The position numbers and the translations under genes are program-made. A stretch of DNA of 64,000 bases, from contig VICG01000007.1 of NCBI GenBank assembly GCA_008692225.1, positions 407,501-471,500 on the forward strand, written 5' to 3'. Position 1 is the stretch's first letter; the number at the start of each line of letters is the position of its first letter. Below the pieces are notes generated by a model that made no database searches, was not told where the DNA came from, and saw only the letters and a list, made by a program, of their open reading frames with translations. Source of the stretch: Monilinia fructicola (Eukaryota; Ascomycota; Leotiomycetes; Helotiales; Sclerotiniaceae). Positions 12,028 through 26,176 of this stretch are shown piece after piece.

Positions 12028-13499
12028 CTTAGCGTTGTTCTAAGTTAAAACTAGGCTAAAAATCAATCGAAAACGAAAGTTATATTAAATCTTAAAAATT
12101 ATATAATAAAGAAATAAATCTTTTAGATTTTTTAAATAAAACTTTAAAATATTAAAAATTTAAAAAGATTAGTATTTTATTTATTTATATTTTTAAAAAT
12201 TAAAGTTTTATAATATAAAAAAGAAAGGTTAAAAAATATACTATTTTATATTATTTATATCTTAGCTTTTAATAGATTAAATTTAATTATTATAATTATA
12301 AAAAAGAAAAAGTTATATTAAATAAAGTATTTAATTTTATATAATATAGTAATTTTAATAAAGTTTTATTTATTATTATTAGATTTATAAAAGCTTTTTA
12401 AAATAAAAAGTAAAAAGTATAATAAACTCTTCTTAAATAGTAGTAGTAAATTCTTAATCGATTTAATCTAATTATACCTAAGCTAACGTGGATTATATAA
12501 TACGTCTATTATTATATATAATATAAGATTATATTAGGAAAAATAAAATAAATATCTATAATCCTTAAAAAGATCTCCTAGTAGCCTATAAGAAGAATCC
12601 TTAATGTCTCTTCTTAAGTATAATTATTATAACGAGGTACGAGGAATAGAGGGGTTAATTAAAATAATATAGTTATTTATAAGAAGGAAAGGAAAGGATT
12701 TAGAATTCTTTTTATTTAAGTACTAGCGTAAATGATTATATAATCCTATTAGAAGGGTTGCTTTCTAATAATTATAAAAGTAATATATAATTTATAAATA
12801 AGATCTTTATTATTTAAATAAGTAAAAATAGATTTCTTTATATATAGTCTTATATATATAATAAGAAAAGATAAATATAATATATTTTATTTAGAAATTA
12901 TATATATTAATAACTTTTATTATAATATTTAATAAGAATTTATAATACTTTTTTTCTTTATATTTAAAAAGCCTTTATAAATCTAATAATAATAAATAAA
13001 ACTAAATTAAAATTAATATATTATATATAGAATTAAATACTTTATTTAATATAAACTTTTAGTTTTTATATAAGTAGTGATTAAATTCGATTTATTAAAA
13101 GTTAAAATATAAATAATATATAATAATTAATAGAAAGTATAGATTATAATAAAGCTAATCCTTATTAAAACTATTTAATATTCTTTCTTTATAATTATAT
13201 TAATAATATCGCTTTTATTAATAGATTAAAGCTATTAATTCTCTTATTATTAACTCTTTTTATAATAATTATTATAATAGTATATTTTTTTAACTTTCTT
13301 ATATATATATATATATAATAAAACTTTAATTATTAAAAATCTAAATAAAAAAATATTAATCTTTTAAATTCTTAATATTTTAAAGTTTTCTTTAAGAAAA
13401 TAATAAATTCGTTAATTTATTATAAATTTTTAAAGATTTAATATAAGTTTCGTTTTCGATTAATTTTTAATCTAATATTAACCTAAAACAACATTAAGT
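12028..13499. mobile_element. Family C element, full-size copy (1.47 kb)
   Basis: Bounded by TA and by the C-family inverted repeats (CTTAGCGTTGTTCTAAGTTA at left, mirrored ACATTAAG at right). At 1472 bp it has the size of a Tc1/mariner-class element, but the interior is full of stops and strongly AT-shifted, so no transposase frame is readable. The 251-bp copy at 9294 shares its ends, and the 7386-7965 fragment matches its distal half. Confidence 0.7.
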
Positions 13500-14673
13500 A
13501 ATAATTCATACTATTAAATTTAAAAAAAAAAATTTCCTTTCTTTCTTCTTTCTTTCTTTTTTCCCTTATTATACTTATCTACTATCTATTTATACTTCTA
13601 CTATCATTTACTTATTTTCTTCGTTTCCTCCTTCCCCTCTTTCTCCTCTTCTTTCATCTCTCTCCCAAACCATCATCATATATATACCGCATATCAAATT
13701 CCTCAAACATCCGTTTCCAATAATAATCGATCAGATCAATAGCATCAAATAGGTACGTCTTATATTTTCATCAAATACGTTAATATAATTAATTTAGTCG
13801 ATAATTCCATTATCATTATCATTATCATTACCATCACTATCACCATCACCATTACATCACATCTCATCTCATCATATCCATCCCTTCCTTCACTTACTTC
13901 ACTCATCGAATTAGAATTAGAATTACAATTACAATTACAATTACAATTACAATTATAATTACAATTATAATTACAATTATAATTATACTATTTATATTAT
14001 AATAAAACTATTATTATAATTGAATCTCAATCATTTATTCCCTTTTCAATATCATTTCTTCCTTGATTCAATCATTTATCATTTATATACACCTAACCAC
14101 ACTACTGTACTCCGTACACGTTATTCACTTTCATTCATTCCTTCACCACTTTTTTTGATCATTCGATTAATTTGGTAATCGGATTTGGATTGTTTCGTGT
14201 TGTACTCGCATTAGCCGCTTATTTCCTCTTTCCCTCAAATCTATTCATCATCCCACACCACATCCCACACACCACACACACCACACACCACACACCGCTC
14301 TCTTCTTCCTCTTCTCTTCCTCATCTAAACAGGAAGAAAAAAATACTCACCATCCATATTAGATCAAATCCACAAAGAATCCGACACGACTTTTTTAATT
14401 TCTAGTGTCTGGTCTGTTTCTTCTAAACATTCTTCTCAACCTTTCCGACTTTCTCCTCCTCCTCCACCACCGCCATCACCACCTCCTCCTCCTCTTCTAT
14501 CGTCTCCTCCTTCAAAATCCATCAAAGAGCTGACTCGATCTCTCTCTTTCTCTCTCTCTCTCTTTATCAAAAGAGACACCGTCCGACAACCAACTTCGCC
14601 AATAAATCATCCATCTTCGACTCTCTGGTATCGAAAAGATCGATACAACTGAGTCCATAGTCAAACCTTCAAG
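13500..14673 (+). promoter_or_regulatory. Upstream region and pyrimidine-rich leader of casein kinase 1
   Basis: Return to ordinary composition. It carries AATTAC/AATTAT hexamer repeats at about 13913-13988 and long CT-rich tracts (14430-14570) typical of leaders of highly expressed fungal genes, ending at the kinase start codon. No TATA box can be assigned with confidence. Confidence 0.5.
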
Positions 14674-16077
14674 ATGACTACTATGGTGGGTGCTAAGCCA
14701 AAAACATCCCCTCTGGTTTATACTCCCATTTTTCCAGCCTTCCATATACACATTCTTGTTATTTTCATCATCAGATTCTGATTGTTCGGCTGAGATTTTG
14801 AAAAATGGGGCATCGTCACAAACCTTATCACATTTTGACAATCATCACAGCCTTGTGTGTCGTGTCAATGACATGGCACATTATTCTTTCATCCTTCCAT
14901 CACTTTCATCAATTCTCAATCATTCGTATCTTCATCATCACAATATGCTAACTTCTGATCTCTTGATAGGATCTGCGTGTCGGTAATAAATACCGCATCG
15001 GTCGAAAGATTGGTAGTGGTTCTTTCGGTGATATCTACCTCGGTACCAACATTATCTCTGGTGAAGAAATTGCCATCAAGCTTGAGTCGGTCAAGGCTAA
15101 GCATCCTCAACTCGAGTATGAGGCTCGTGTCTACAAATCCCTCGCGGGTGGTGTTGGTATCCCTTTCGTTCGCTGGTTCGGTACCGAATGTGATTACAAT
15201 GCCATGGTTCTCGATCTTCTCGGTCCTAGCTTGGAGGATCTCTTCAACTTCTGCAACCGCAAGTTCTCCTTGAAGACCGTCCTGCTCCTGGCCGATCAAC
15301 TCATCTCCCGCATCGAGTACATTCACGCCAAGTCCTTCATTCATCGTGATATCAAGCCTGACAACTTCCTCATGGGTATTGGTAAGCGTGGCAACCAAGT
15401 CAATGTAATTGATTTCGGTTTGGCCAAGAAGTACAGAGACCCAAAGACTCACTTCCACATCCCATACCGTGAGAACAAGAACTTGACTGGTACCGCTCGT
15501 TATGCCTCCATCAACACCCATCTTGGTGTCGGTATGTACCCTTCTTCTCGCTCGTGCCATCATCCATCAGGCTAATCATATTCTCCCAGAGCAATCCCGT
15601 CGTGATGATATGGAATCCCTTGGATACGTCATGCTTTACTTCTGTCGTGGTTCTCTCCCATGGCAAGGTCTGAAGGCTGCTACCAAGAAGCAGAAGTACG
15701 ACCGAATCATGGAGAAGAAGATGACAACCCCAACGGAAGTCCTCTGCCGCGGCTTCCCCAACGAATTTGCCATCTATCTCAACTACACACGTTCCCTCCG
15801 ATTCGATGACAAGCCGGATTACTCTTACCTCCGCAAGATCTTCCGTGATCTCTTCGTCCGTGAGGGTTTCCAATACGATTACGTCTTCGATTGGACCGTC
15901 TACAAGTACCAAAAGAATGCTCAGCAGCAGATCAAACCTCAAGAAGGTGACAAGGCATCTCCTGCTGAGGGTCAAACCACTGCTCAGGCAACTGCGGGAA
16001 ACACGGCTGGCAGACAACGCAAGACGGTTACCCCAATTCAGCAACAGGGACAAGCTCCAGAAGGAACTGGTCACTAG
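14674..16077 (+). CDS. ck-1a: Casein kinase 1 (delta/epsilon, Hrr25/HHP type)
   Basis: A 353-aa Ser/Thr kinase in three exons: 14674-14685, 14970-15531 and 15590-16077. The first exon codes only MTTM before a GTGGGT donor; exon 2 resumes in phase 0. Visible motifs: glycine loop [11 protein letters not shown] (about 19-29), catalytic lysine in AIKLE (K41), catalytic loop HRDIKPDNF (D131), DFG at 152-154, and SIN in place of APE (184-186), the hallmark of the CK1 family. The second intron sits in the conserved HLGV/EQSRRDD segment. A Gln/Thr-rich tail of about 55 residues follows the kinase fold. In fungi this kinase acts in ribosome biogenesis, DNA repair, membrane traffic and, in Neurospora (CK-1a), clock protein phosphorylation. 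Its family is certain; the symbol follows the Neurospora orthologue. Confidence 0.96.
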
Positions 16078-19000
16078 TAAGTCTCCTCATATTCACGTCG
16101 CTCTTTTTGCACCAAACTCTTTTTCGTTCTCCGCGTTTGGCTTCAATTTCGCTGGCCGCGAAGAGGACATTACGCTAATAGACGGCTGACGCTTTAGTTA
16201 TTGAAATAGCCTACGTTCTGCTGGTCCACCTCCACAGGCAATGGTCTCTGAAGACCTGGATTGAACCGGCTCACCTAGACCCATTTCGATACTCGACATT
16301 CGGCTATGTGAGACTGGATTAGTCCCACAAACAATTAATCGTTGACCATACAAGACTTGTTTATTCATACATTCTTGAATTCGGCTCGATCTCCAATCCA
16401 ACAAATATCTCTTTTATGGACCGCTTTCCTTTTTCGTTTTCATGGATTGATTACTGCCTTTTCCTGATGGCTCGAGCACTTTGGTTTTCATCATGACGCA
16501 CGACTCACATTTGATTCTTCCTTTGGGATCATCATTTAGTGGGCAAAGTCATTGATAAACCAAACAAATCGAACGGCATGTCGATGGCATAATTTCCCTG
16601 ACGAAGTTTTACAAAACTCAATCATCAGATTCAAACCCTTTGCAGGATATTCTTGTCATCAAAACCATCTGTCTTCTGAAACAAGCGAGTACAAGGCAAA
16701 AAAAAAAGTCAAGCATGCAACTCGCCAATTCTATGCTGTGTATTGACACGCCCTCTGTTTTCCAAGGATATTCTGTTATGATGGACTCTTTATTCTTTTT
16801 CTTTTCATCCTTTCTCGTTGCTTTTCATTGAATGATATTCGGACTGTGTGTGGTAGAGGAGGGGATGAGGGTGATGTGGTAATGATGGATGATTGGGACT
16901 CGAGAAACCAACCTGGAGTGATGTTGTATTTCTTTAACAACCATCTTCAGGGACAATATTGCAGCAATCGAGATGAAATACTTTTCACAGACCACCGGGG
17001 TGACCACACACGGGAATAGCAGCTTCTGGGGAGGTCTCTTTATTTGTTGATTGTCATTTCATATTACAAAGTTTAGTTGTGTTTCATGGTGGAATAAATG
17101 AGTGGCTGACGTTGAGAGCAAGACAAGGAGAAGTACACTGATTGAGAGATCAGAGATTGTTAAAGCTTGCATACAAAGTTGCTTCCTGGACATATTCATG
17201 GTACCTAAGATCAGAGCATGCGTCTAAATGTTGTGAAGGAACCAAACTTTTAGTTGGGTACTTTTCACACTTTGTTAGACGCATATCTTACAAATGGTCA
17301 TTAGAATAGTCAAATGAAACATGAAACAAACTAAAGAAATTGGTGGTTTATTTTGATGTGATTTGATACAGTGTGAATTGTGAAGTGAGGTTCAATATAG
17401 TTTAATTAGTTGAGTTTGATATGATGGGTGTATGTGGTGTGTTTATTTGGTGACATTAAAGGTTAATCTTGAGAGATTGAGATTGAGATTGAGATTGAGA
17501 TTGATATTGAGATTGATATTGATATTGATATTGATATTGATATTGATATTGATATTGATATTGATATTTGATGTTTGATGTTTGATTGAATTCTTGATGT
17601 AATGAATGGTTAATTCAATTTCAACTCGTATCAACTAGGCTGGGAGTATAGATCAAAGTACAGATTAATAAGACAATGAAGAGGACGATGGATGATGATA
17701 GAGAGATAGTATTGGTGAGGAGGTGGGTTGGTGGGTTGGTGAGTATGTATGTATGTACGAGTATTTATATCTACATCTACATCTACATCTACCTGCCTAC
17801 TCGAGGGGATTACAATGACGTTTCGACATTTTCATATTTCTATGTTTCTGGATTCATATCTCTGGTAGGAGGGGGGAGGAGGACGGGGGGAGGAGGAGGG
17901 AGGGAGGAGTGGGTGGATGGTTTTATTTGCATTCTTCTTGTCTGAGTGGCGGAAGGAAGGAAGGGTGTTTTTGTGTGGGCTTGCTGAGGGGGGATGCCAT
18001 CGGATGTGTACGAGTAAGGAGGAAGGATCTTTTGGGCGTCGCGCTGTGGGTTTTGGTCGTCGTTTTCATCTTTTGTACTCTGCGCTCTGCGCTTGGGGGG
18101 CCCGGTGGATGTCTGGTTCGTCGTCAGCGGGGTGGTGCTGGGTGTATTTCCCACCACTCGCCTCTTCATCCTTTTCCCTCATCTCCGTGAGTGGCTGGGG
18201 GGTATCGGGTTCGTCATCGTCTGCTTGGTGCTGGGGGTGAATGCGAGGGGGGCGGTTTGCACCAGTATGCATACTTACTACATGAAGTCTTCGAAGGATC
18301 AGATGCTTCTAGCGAAGCAAAGATCCATTAAGCAACGAAAGAGGAGATACCATACTGATCTGTCCGAGGATTGAAGACTGATCAGGTGAGAAGACTTATA
18401 AATCCGCGCTCTTCAAAACTTCCCACTCGGCGTTGACTTCCTTTCTTCTTTCCCCAGGAATCCTTCCACCTTCTATTCCTCATCAAGCAGATCAATCTCT
18501 CCGATAGCTCAATAGATACACCTCCTTCCCATCGCCTCCCGTACATCATACTAGAAAAGGAAGTCTCTTCATATACAATCACTCGAGCGGCACTATCGAC
18601 GAGTCTTATTCATCCGAATAAATCTCTCCACCCTGCTTACCATCTGCCTCCTCTCCCTTTCCTCGTCCTTATCTCCGCAACTACACAACATACAACAACA
18701 TCTCCTACCCCCTACTCACCCACCTCAATTCTCAAAACCTCCTTCCACTTGCCCAGACCATTTTAACCAAACATCTTATTTGCTAGTCCCGCTTCCCTCT
18801 CTCTTCTCCGTAGTCACAAGAAGCAAGAACCATGAGTCGGATTGGAGGATTAAGAGATGGCTGATAATAATTCACAAGCCATCGCCGACCATCAAAGCTA
18901 CCCGTGGACTTTTCTTCGGATAGAACTTTGGGTTACTCATGGGTCGCGATTGCGGCTCAAGGTTATTTGCTTTGGCTTTGGTGGGTTCGAGTGGAGTGGT

Positions 19001-20472
19001 TTAGATATTGGGACCTTGGGATGTTGGAGGCTGGGCTTGGGTGTGAAGTCAAGTGAGTGGAGAGGATAGCTTTAGAATGGGGATTTGGCGGCATTCTTGG
19101 ATTATGTGGCTATGGCTATGAAAATTTGGGTGCGGGTACGCTTGAGAGTTTGGGGAGAGGGAAGGGTGGGTGCGTTGTGATTTGTCACTATGCATGTTAT
19201 GGGAGAGGAGATTCGGACGTGTAGAGTGTGCATTAGATGACGGTTTGTTGAGTCGACAGGATGCGGTTCATTTTGGCAGGGAATCGTTTATCAAGAGTAG
19301 CTATAGGGGTGCATGGTTTGAGGGTGGTTGGGGAATCATGACGGATACTAAATAGACAGATTTTGCCACGAAGAGCTGAGATTCATGAGCTCTCCTAACG
19401 ACAGTCCTTATTGCAAACTATATCTCTCTTAACCTACTAATCCACCAGTAAATCCTCTCTTGCGAACATCAAGCCCCCTGAATCAGCGCTCCCTTGTATG
19501 AGCTCTCTCTATGACTCTATTGTTTCTCGTCGGAAAGATGGTCGATTATCACCAAAAGCGTGAACACTTGCACCATGTTCAAATTCCCAGGATTTGACCC
19601 CATCACTGTTAAAGCAGTGCTCATTGAACAACCTCCACCACTCTCAACTTCTCCTCCTTCCAAACCAATCATCGAATCATCCGGTCCCTCACGCCCCCAA
19701 TGCAGAGATCCGTGATGATTGATGCAAACCTCTCGTTCACCCGAGAGTCCTTCTCTCAACCTACCACCACCCAACCCGCATGCCGCTCCCCAATCTTATC
19801 CGCTTCCACACCCTCTCCATACCCATTTCTCCCCCCCCATCCCCCAACTCTTCAAACCTTCCGAGCATTCTCTCTCTCATCAAACTCCCAAATTTGAATC
19901 CCATACATGCTAAACAACACCACCCGCTCATCCATCATTTGCCTATCTCATGCGTCAATCCACACTGCGCATACGCAGCAAACTCCTCCCCCGCAACCCT
20001 CTATCTCTCAAGCTCTTCACCGATCAACCCCTGGATAATTTCATTTCCCCTCCCCAGAGTACCATTTTCATGGCAACGCACCATATAATTGCAGAATCCC
20101 CTCACTCCTATCATAGCGTCCATTTTATACATATAGGGATAACCACTCTGAAGCATCGATATTGAAAGATTGTCGGTATACTATGTTAGTTTCAAGATCG
20201 CTTCAAATACTATATTAGCTTCAAAATACTAGCATGCCATTCTCAATCCCACTTCGGCTCTTCAATTTCACTCCACTTTAGAATCATCGGCTTGACTATA
20301 ATGCATACTCTCAATATCATCATCATCCCATTTCGTTATTGAATTGCATTTTTCGTTACCCCGCTTTCGCCCCCCTCCCCCCTCCCCCCCCCTATTTTAT
20401 CGAAAGCATCCCTTGCTCCAACGTATTAGTCATTTCATTTCCCATTCCGAATAGCTTCAACGCCAAGAACAC
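16078..20472. other. Long gene-poor interval
   Basis: About 4.4 kb downstream of the kinase. The first few hundred bases are probably its 3' UTR. Beyond that there are GATATT and GAGATT hexamer repeats (17475-17566), GGA-rich DNA (17865-17910) and pyrimidine-rich stretches (18400-18830) like a gene leader. Frames starting at 18857 and 19575 have a protein-like beginning but stop after 70 and 46 codons, and no splice joins could be supported. I call no gene here; a gene with long leader introns cannot be excluded. Confidence 0.4.
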
Positions 20473-20749
<277 letters not shown>

Positions 20750-22290
20750 ACCATCGATAATCCCATAAACAAACGCTATCCCCAAATACACCCAAACGAA
20801 GCAATCCATCCAAACAAAGCGAGATTTCGCAATCTCCGCAAGGAACCCCGGCTCAAAATATCACACTTGATCAACCGCATTCAAAATAAAACTATCAGCT
20901 ACTGCCTCGGTCGTCCCAGCTCCTCTCTGCACGGGTATCATCTCGATATACCCAGACAGTCAGTGATGGAGCGCCAGAAACATGGCACTATGCGCCATGT
21001 GATATGCAGCATGTTGCCGTATTTTTGGCACTCTAGCCCGCGCATCGCGGTCTGATGGAAGATTCGAGAGGCCGGCTGCTTTTAGAAGTGTGCGGTAATG
21101 TAGTAGAGTGCGGGTGTGGATGAGGTGCGGTGGACCATGGGTGTGGTGTGGTTTGGGTTATGGGGTTTGTTTGTTTTGGGGTCTTTTTGGGGGGTTGTTG
21201 GATTTGTGTAAAGGGAGATGGGAAGATGGGGAGGTGGGAAGTTGGGAAGTTGGGAAGATGGGAAGATCTTTTAGAAGATTATGTTTTCTTTTACTATTTA
21301 TCCCTAAGGGGGAGGATCTGGAGTTCTGGGGACGTTCGAGGATTGAAGAGCTTTGAAATCGCTAAAGTAAGATGGTTCGAACGATCAAGGACGGTAGAAC
21401 TTTGGAATTTTTCACCCATTTGGGGAGCTTCGTATTTGTTGTGATATGATGGATATTGAGGGATGATTTGAATATAATTGTGGTTGAGTTCTTTGATTAT
21501 GGAATGATTTTGGCAAAATCATAATATGGTGATACTTTTGTGTCTAGTTGTTTGTAAAGATTTATTGAGTTATTTGACGGAGGGGAGGATGTGTTACTAC
21601 TGCAAGACGAAATGTTTCGAGAAAGAAGCAGCATAGAGTATTCTGGTAGATAAAATTAACAAAAGAAGTTTCACTCTGTATACCTAGGTATTCCTTGTTG
21701 ATACTATCTGGAAAAAACACCATATAATAACATCTCACTTTGCAACTCCAAGTTCCTTCCTAGGCACTATTTGCATCAGACATGAGAGAACAACATACTC
21801 ATACCTGAATTGGTCCTCTCTCCATGTTTCTACCAGATCAGCTACCTAGGTAGCTATTCATTTTCATTCAATTTCATTGGACTATTTCACCGTATATCTC
21901 CCATCTTTCCATACAGATTATCAAACCAGTAAAGCTCTGTCCTGTCAAATCTCCAACGGGCGTTGTAAATGCTTAACAAACACTGAAATCTCTAGACCTC
22001 ATTTCTATTACAATCACTCTGATCATGTCATACTTGAAAAGTAATATCGAGCTTAAACTCTAGATCAAGTACATTCACACCCTCTTAAAACCTGTGGCCC
22101 AAGATATTAGCCCCAACCCGCGCTCTATTCAATATTCCCTCCCCAAGCCCCTCCGATTCTCTCCACATCTAAGACACCCAACGCAAAGCCGTGAAGTTTA
22201 TGGTTTATTTCTCTCTTAACCAATCTTTTCACTAGTCTAGCTTTCGCCGACCCTCCGATGCTCACGTGATATAAATATATGCTCCGCTAA
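20750..22290. other. Gene-free spacer
   Basis: Ordinary composition, GGGAAGTT/GGGAAGAT tandem bits near 21222-21268, and several CCTAGGTA words. No supportable gene. Confidence 0.45.
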
Positions 22291-22924
22291 GGAGGGTCTA
22301 GACGGCCGTTTTCTAGATTCCCTGTTTTTGGCCCAGATTTCAAGATTTTTCTAATTCTTTTTAATTAATAACAATTATATTAATTAAACTTTTTATATCA
22401 AAATTAGTACTGTTTAAAAAAGCTAAATGTTAGCTATCTGCTAGTAATATTTTTATAATGATTTATTTTCAATTAATAACAAAGTTATTACAGATTGAAA
22501 ATAGAATTTTGATTGCCCAGCGTAACATTCGCTTATATAATTTATTATAATACCGTTTTCAATATTATTATAAATTCGATTTTTATTTTATTTTATATCG
22601 TATAAAGCTAAAAGTTAGCTGGATTATAAATATTCGTTAGTATTATAATCCTTTTAAATTTTAAGCTATTTTGGATTTTAAAATAAGAAGTAACTGAAAC
22701 TCGATAAAATTAAAAAATATAATTTATATTTCGAAATATTATAACTAAATAAGAATTGAACTTTTTATATTTTTAAATATATATTCTAAATCCTTAGGTT
22801 TTAAGAATTCAGAATATATATTTAAAAAAAAGGATTATTTTAATTAATAAAATACTTTGAAATATATAAATAAAAAATCTGGGCTAAAAACACGCAATTT
22901 AGAAAACGGCCGTTTAGACCCTCC
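22291..22924. mobile_element. Element E, 634-bp inverted-repeat element
   Basis: Inverted termini of about 50 bp starting GGAGGGTCTAGACGGCCGTT and mirrored at the right (ACGGCCGTTTAGACCCTCC). The interior is AT-rich without an open frame. Probably a non-autonomous or RIP-decayed DNA transposon; single copy in the window. Confidence 0.7.
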
Positions 22925-25900
22925 AGCAAGCCGTCGGTTAATTAACCAATGAAAAAGGTCGAGGCTTATAGGTGGGGCCAAGTAAACACTAGACTATCTT
23001 TTCACCGTTCCTTCTCAGTACCTTCTAGGCACATCAACCGGAAGTTTAATTCTACTCATGATCTAACTCTCATTCATCTCAATATGTGTCTATTGTTGAA
23101 CTCATACAACTTGGTTTCAGAATAACTGAGCAACCAAATCAGAAATATCCCAATTTGCAGTTTCGGTTAATTATCTCCATGTCCACCCTAGATTTTACCC
23201 TCTCGGTATCTTCTCTCGCCCTTCACACCTTTCCCCTATCACGACCTCTTTGCTGTTCTCTGCAAACTTGATACTTTCCTCCTGATCATTCTCTCCCTCG
23301 CCTCTAGCTATAGCACATCAATCAAGATCTCTCCCACCTTCACAACACAACCGCTCCTCCAACATCGTATCTTCGTCGCCACCCCTCCCTCCCCATTCTG
23401 CAATCTCCCATTCCATCGATATCCCCATTACCGCCGAATATCAGAACTGCCCGCATTCCCGCCTCGCAGTATGAGCGTTTTATATTTACCTCCACTCCGG
23501 ACACTCACGTCCCTCCCCATACCCCAATTCATCAATCCACCATCTACCTCCTCACCATCTACCTCCCACCATTCTCAAGCTCCCCTGCCACGCCCTATAT
23601 AAGCAGAACTCCGACTGTTCACTAGTATGTGAATTTCCATATCCAAACGCCAATAGCCTTTTACAGTCTATTTGTTTGTAATGTAGAAATATATAGATCT
23701 ATAAAAATACTTTATTTAGTTTTTCTATTACAAAGTAAAAGAAAAGGAGCTAATATAATTCTTCTGAAAATATTCAAATGATTATAATTACAAGAACTAA
23801 TTTATTATTAGATTTAGAATTATATTTCTTTTCATTAAAGCTAGCTATTGAGAAATAAAAAGTTATCAAACATATTAAAGTGTTGACTTTGAAAGAAGCG
23901 ATGAAATAGGGGGAAAGACGACATGAAAAAAGCAATTTACTTTTAAATTTTGATGAAATCATATACTTTAATATTTTTTTAATGGAATAATTAACTTATC
24001 TTTTTATTATATGCAAAAGAAAGAATAAAAAAGTTGAAAGTATGAGAAAGTTGAAGGTATAACCTTATTGCCATTAAAATATCTTAAGCAAACCAATGAA
24101 ACCTGGATTATTCATATATAAGTACTCGAGTAGTTGCTTTCAAACCTCATATTAGAAAAGCCCTGGGGATTATTATATCATATCATATCATATCATGTCA
24201 TATCATGTCATATCAATTTCAAAATAACTTCACATGCCAATCATGATATCTACAAAGATCAACCTTGATTAATATCCCATTCTCAACCCTCTTCCATCTA
24301 AGGTTACCGAGTATTTCATTCTCACATCACCCCTCCAATTCCACCTACCTTCAACATTCGATCGCCACCTTCACTTCACTTCCATACCATTAGTACCATA
24401 ATTATCCAATCCAGACTCAATCATTCCACCCCATTCCCTCTCCCGAAAGGAATTTAATCATTCCATCATCTCGCAATGTAAAATCAGCTAGTTGCCTTGT
24501 CCCCTTCGCGTTCCCCGCTCGCCCCCCTATTTCGAAAGCCCCCCCCGCACCATTCGCTAATAATATAGGTAGGGATTAGGTTAGGTCAGGTTGGGTTAGG
24601 TTAGGTTGACCCTTCAAATTCTGGATATACATACAAGTATAACCTCCATCCATTCATTCATTTATTTATCCATATTAATAAAATACCATTAACAACATCG
24701 CCATCAACATAGACAACAACAACAACAACAACAATAACAATAACCCTAATAAATCCACAACATCCATAACATCCACAACATCCACAACATCCACAACATT
24801 CATAATATCCATAACATTTAAACAATCCACTCCTCAACGGAACAAACCAAGCCCTTCCCTCCCCAAAAGATAAATCACAAATCCATAAACTCCATACAAA
24901 GCGTCACAAACTCTCATACCCACAAACAACATTACCACACCCGCAAACTCAACCGGAGCGCCTCGATATACTAATAACGCTATATAATATATATAATATA
25001 ATATAATTATAATATAATATAATATAATATAATATAATATAATATAATATAATATAATATAATATAATATAATATAATATAATATAATATAATATAATAT
25101 AATATAATATAATATAATATAATATAATATAATATAATATAATATAATATAATATAGCATTACACTTACACTCACACTCACACTCACACTCACTACTATA
25201 ATAATACTATTATATCATCCACGGAAATAGTATATGATAATTAATATTGCAAATCGCTATTATATATATATATATAGAGTTACTAGGCATATAACCTATC
25301 TATAGCGATTTCTTTCTTTCTTTCTTTCTTTCTTTCTTATATTTTATTATTGTATATCTTGCCCACCGAGCCCCTCCCAAAATGCGAGATTGAAAATGCG
25401 AGATTGGAAATGCGAGATTGAGAAGGAGAAGGATGTGGCGAGGTGATGGATTTGTGATTTGTGGGATGGAGAGAGGGGGGGGATGGGGGTAGGGGTTGTG
25501 GAGATGGAGATGCAGATGCAGATGGAGATGCAGATGCAGATGCAGACAAAGATAAAGAATAAAAGAACAAAAAGAGATATCTCAACAAACAACAATAACC
25601 ACTCCGCTTTTGCGGATACAACAGCCTTTTAGATGCTGCAGAGAAAGAAAGAACAGAAAGGCAATGTATACATTGCACAAAAGTATAAATCCAGTATTTG
25701 CACCGTTGGTTCTGGGAAGGTGCATTTCTAGACATCACAGGGGTTTCGTGGCAAGCAGGATGGAAGGGGTTGGGTGTTTGGAGAGATAGATGGATTGCGT
25801 GGGCTGGGAGTGCTGGCGCGGGTAAGTTTATCGAGTGCGCTGGGCGCTGTGCTTGGAATTGCCATTGAGTTCACAGAGTGGTGGATGAGTAACGCGGGAG

Positions 25901-26176
25901 GGATATCAATCGATGAAATAAGCCAAGGTAAGCTAAGGTAAGCTAAGCTAAACGAAACTATGCCCAATGCCCAATGCCCAATTACCAAGGAAAAATCCGT
26001 TCTATCTGAAAAGAAGAAGCACCTGCAATCACCATGCCGACCCATGAGCCAAATTATAATACACGGAAGGGTCAGCTGGAGCTTCATCCTCGTATCGGTC
26101 CATCTGGGGGTGGATCCCAGAATCTTGCATACATAAAAGTGAGGCTCATCCAATGACATGACTTCTCGTCCACAGA
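22925..26176. other. Gene-poor interval with microsatellites
   Basis: 3.2 kb without a supportable gene. It holds a short TTAGG-rich, telomere-like run (about 24573-24608), CAA and ATCCACAAC repeats (24715-24800), a pure AATAT pentamer array (25010-25156), ACTCAC repeats beside it, TTTC repeats (25310-25338) and GATGCA repeats (25505-25545). Confidence 0.5.
25010..25156. repeat. AATAT pentamer microsatellite
   Basis: Close to 30 uninterrupted AATAT units, followed directly by a CACACT hexamer run. All long frames through it are array artefacts. Confidence 0.9.

Noticed and set aside
14916..15563. 215-codon minus-strand frame opposite casein kinase 1
   Set aside because: Lies antisense to conserved kinase exons; explained by codon bias of the real gene.
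17840..18290. Overlapping Pro/Asp-rich minus-strand frames with a repeated DDEPD motif
   Set aside because: Two frames share the same DNA, neither has splice support, and the repeat reflects a short GTCGTC-type duplication.
18857..19913. Possible gene beginning MADNNSQ and a second frame beginning MFKFPGFDPITV
   Set aside because: Both stop early and no GT-AG joins in a consistent phase were found; the second frame resumes only after two adjacent TGA codons.
24573..24608. TTAGG-rich run resembling telomere repeat
   Set aside because: Too short and irregular to be a telomere or a clear interstitial telomere; unit is not TTAGGG.
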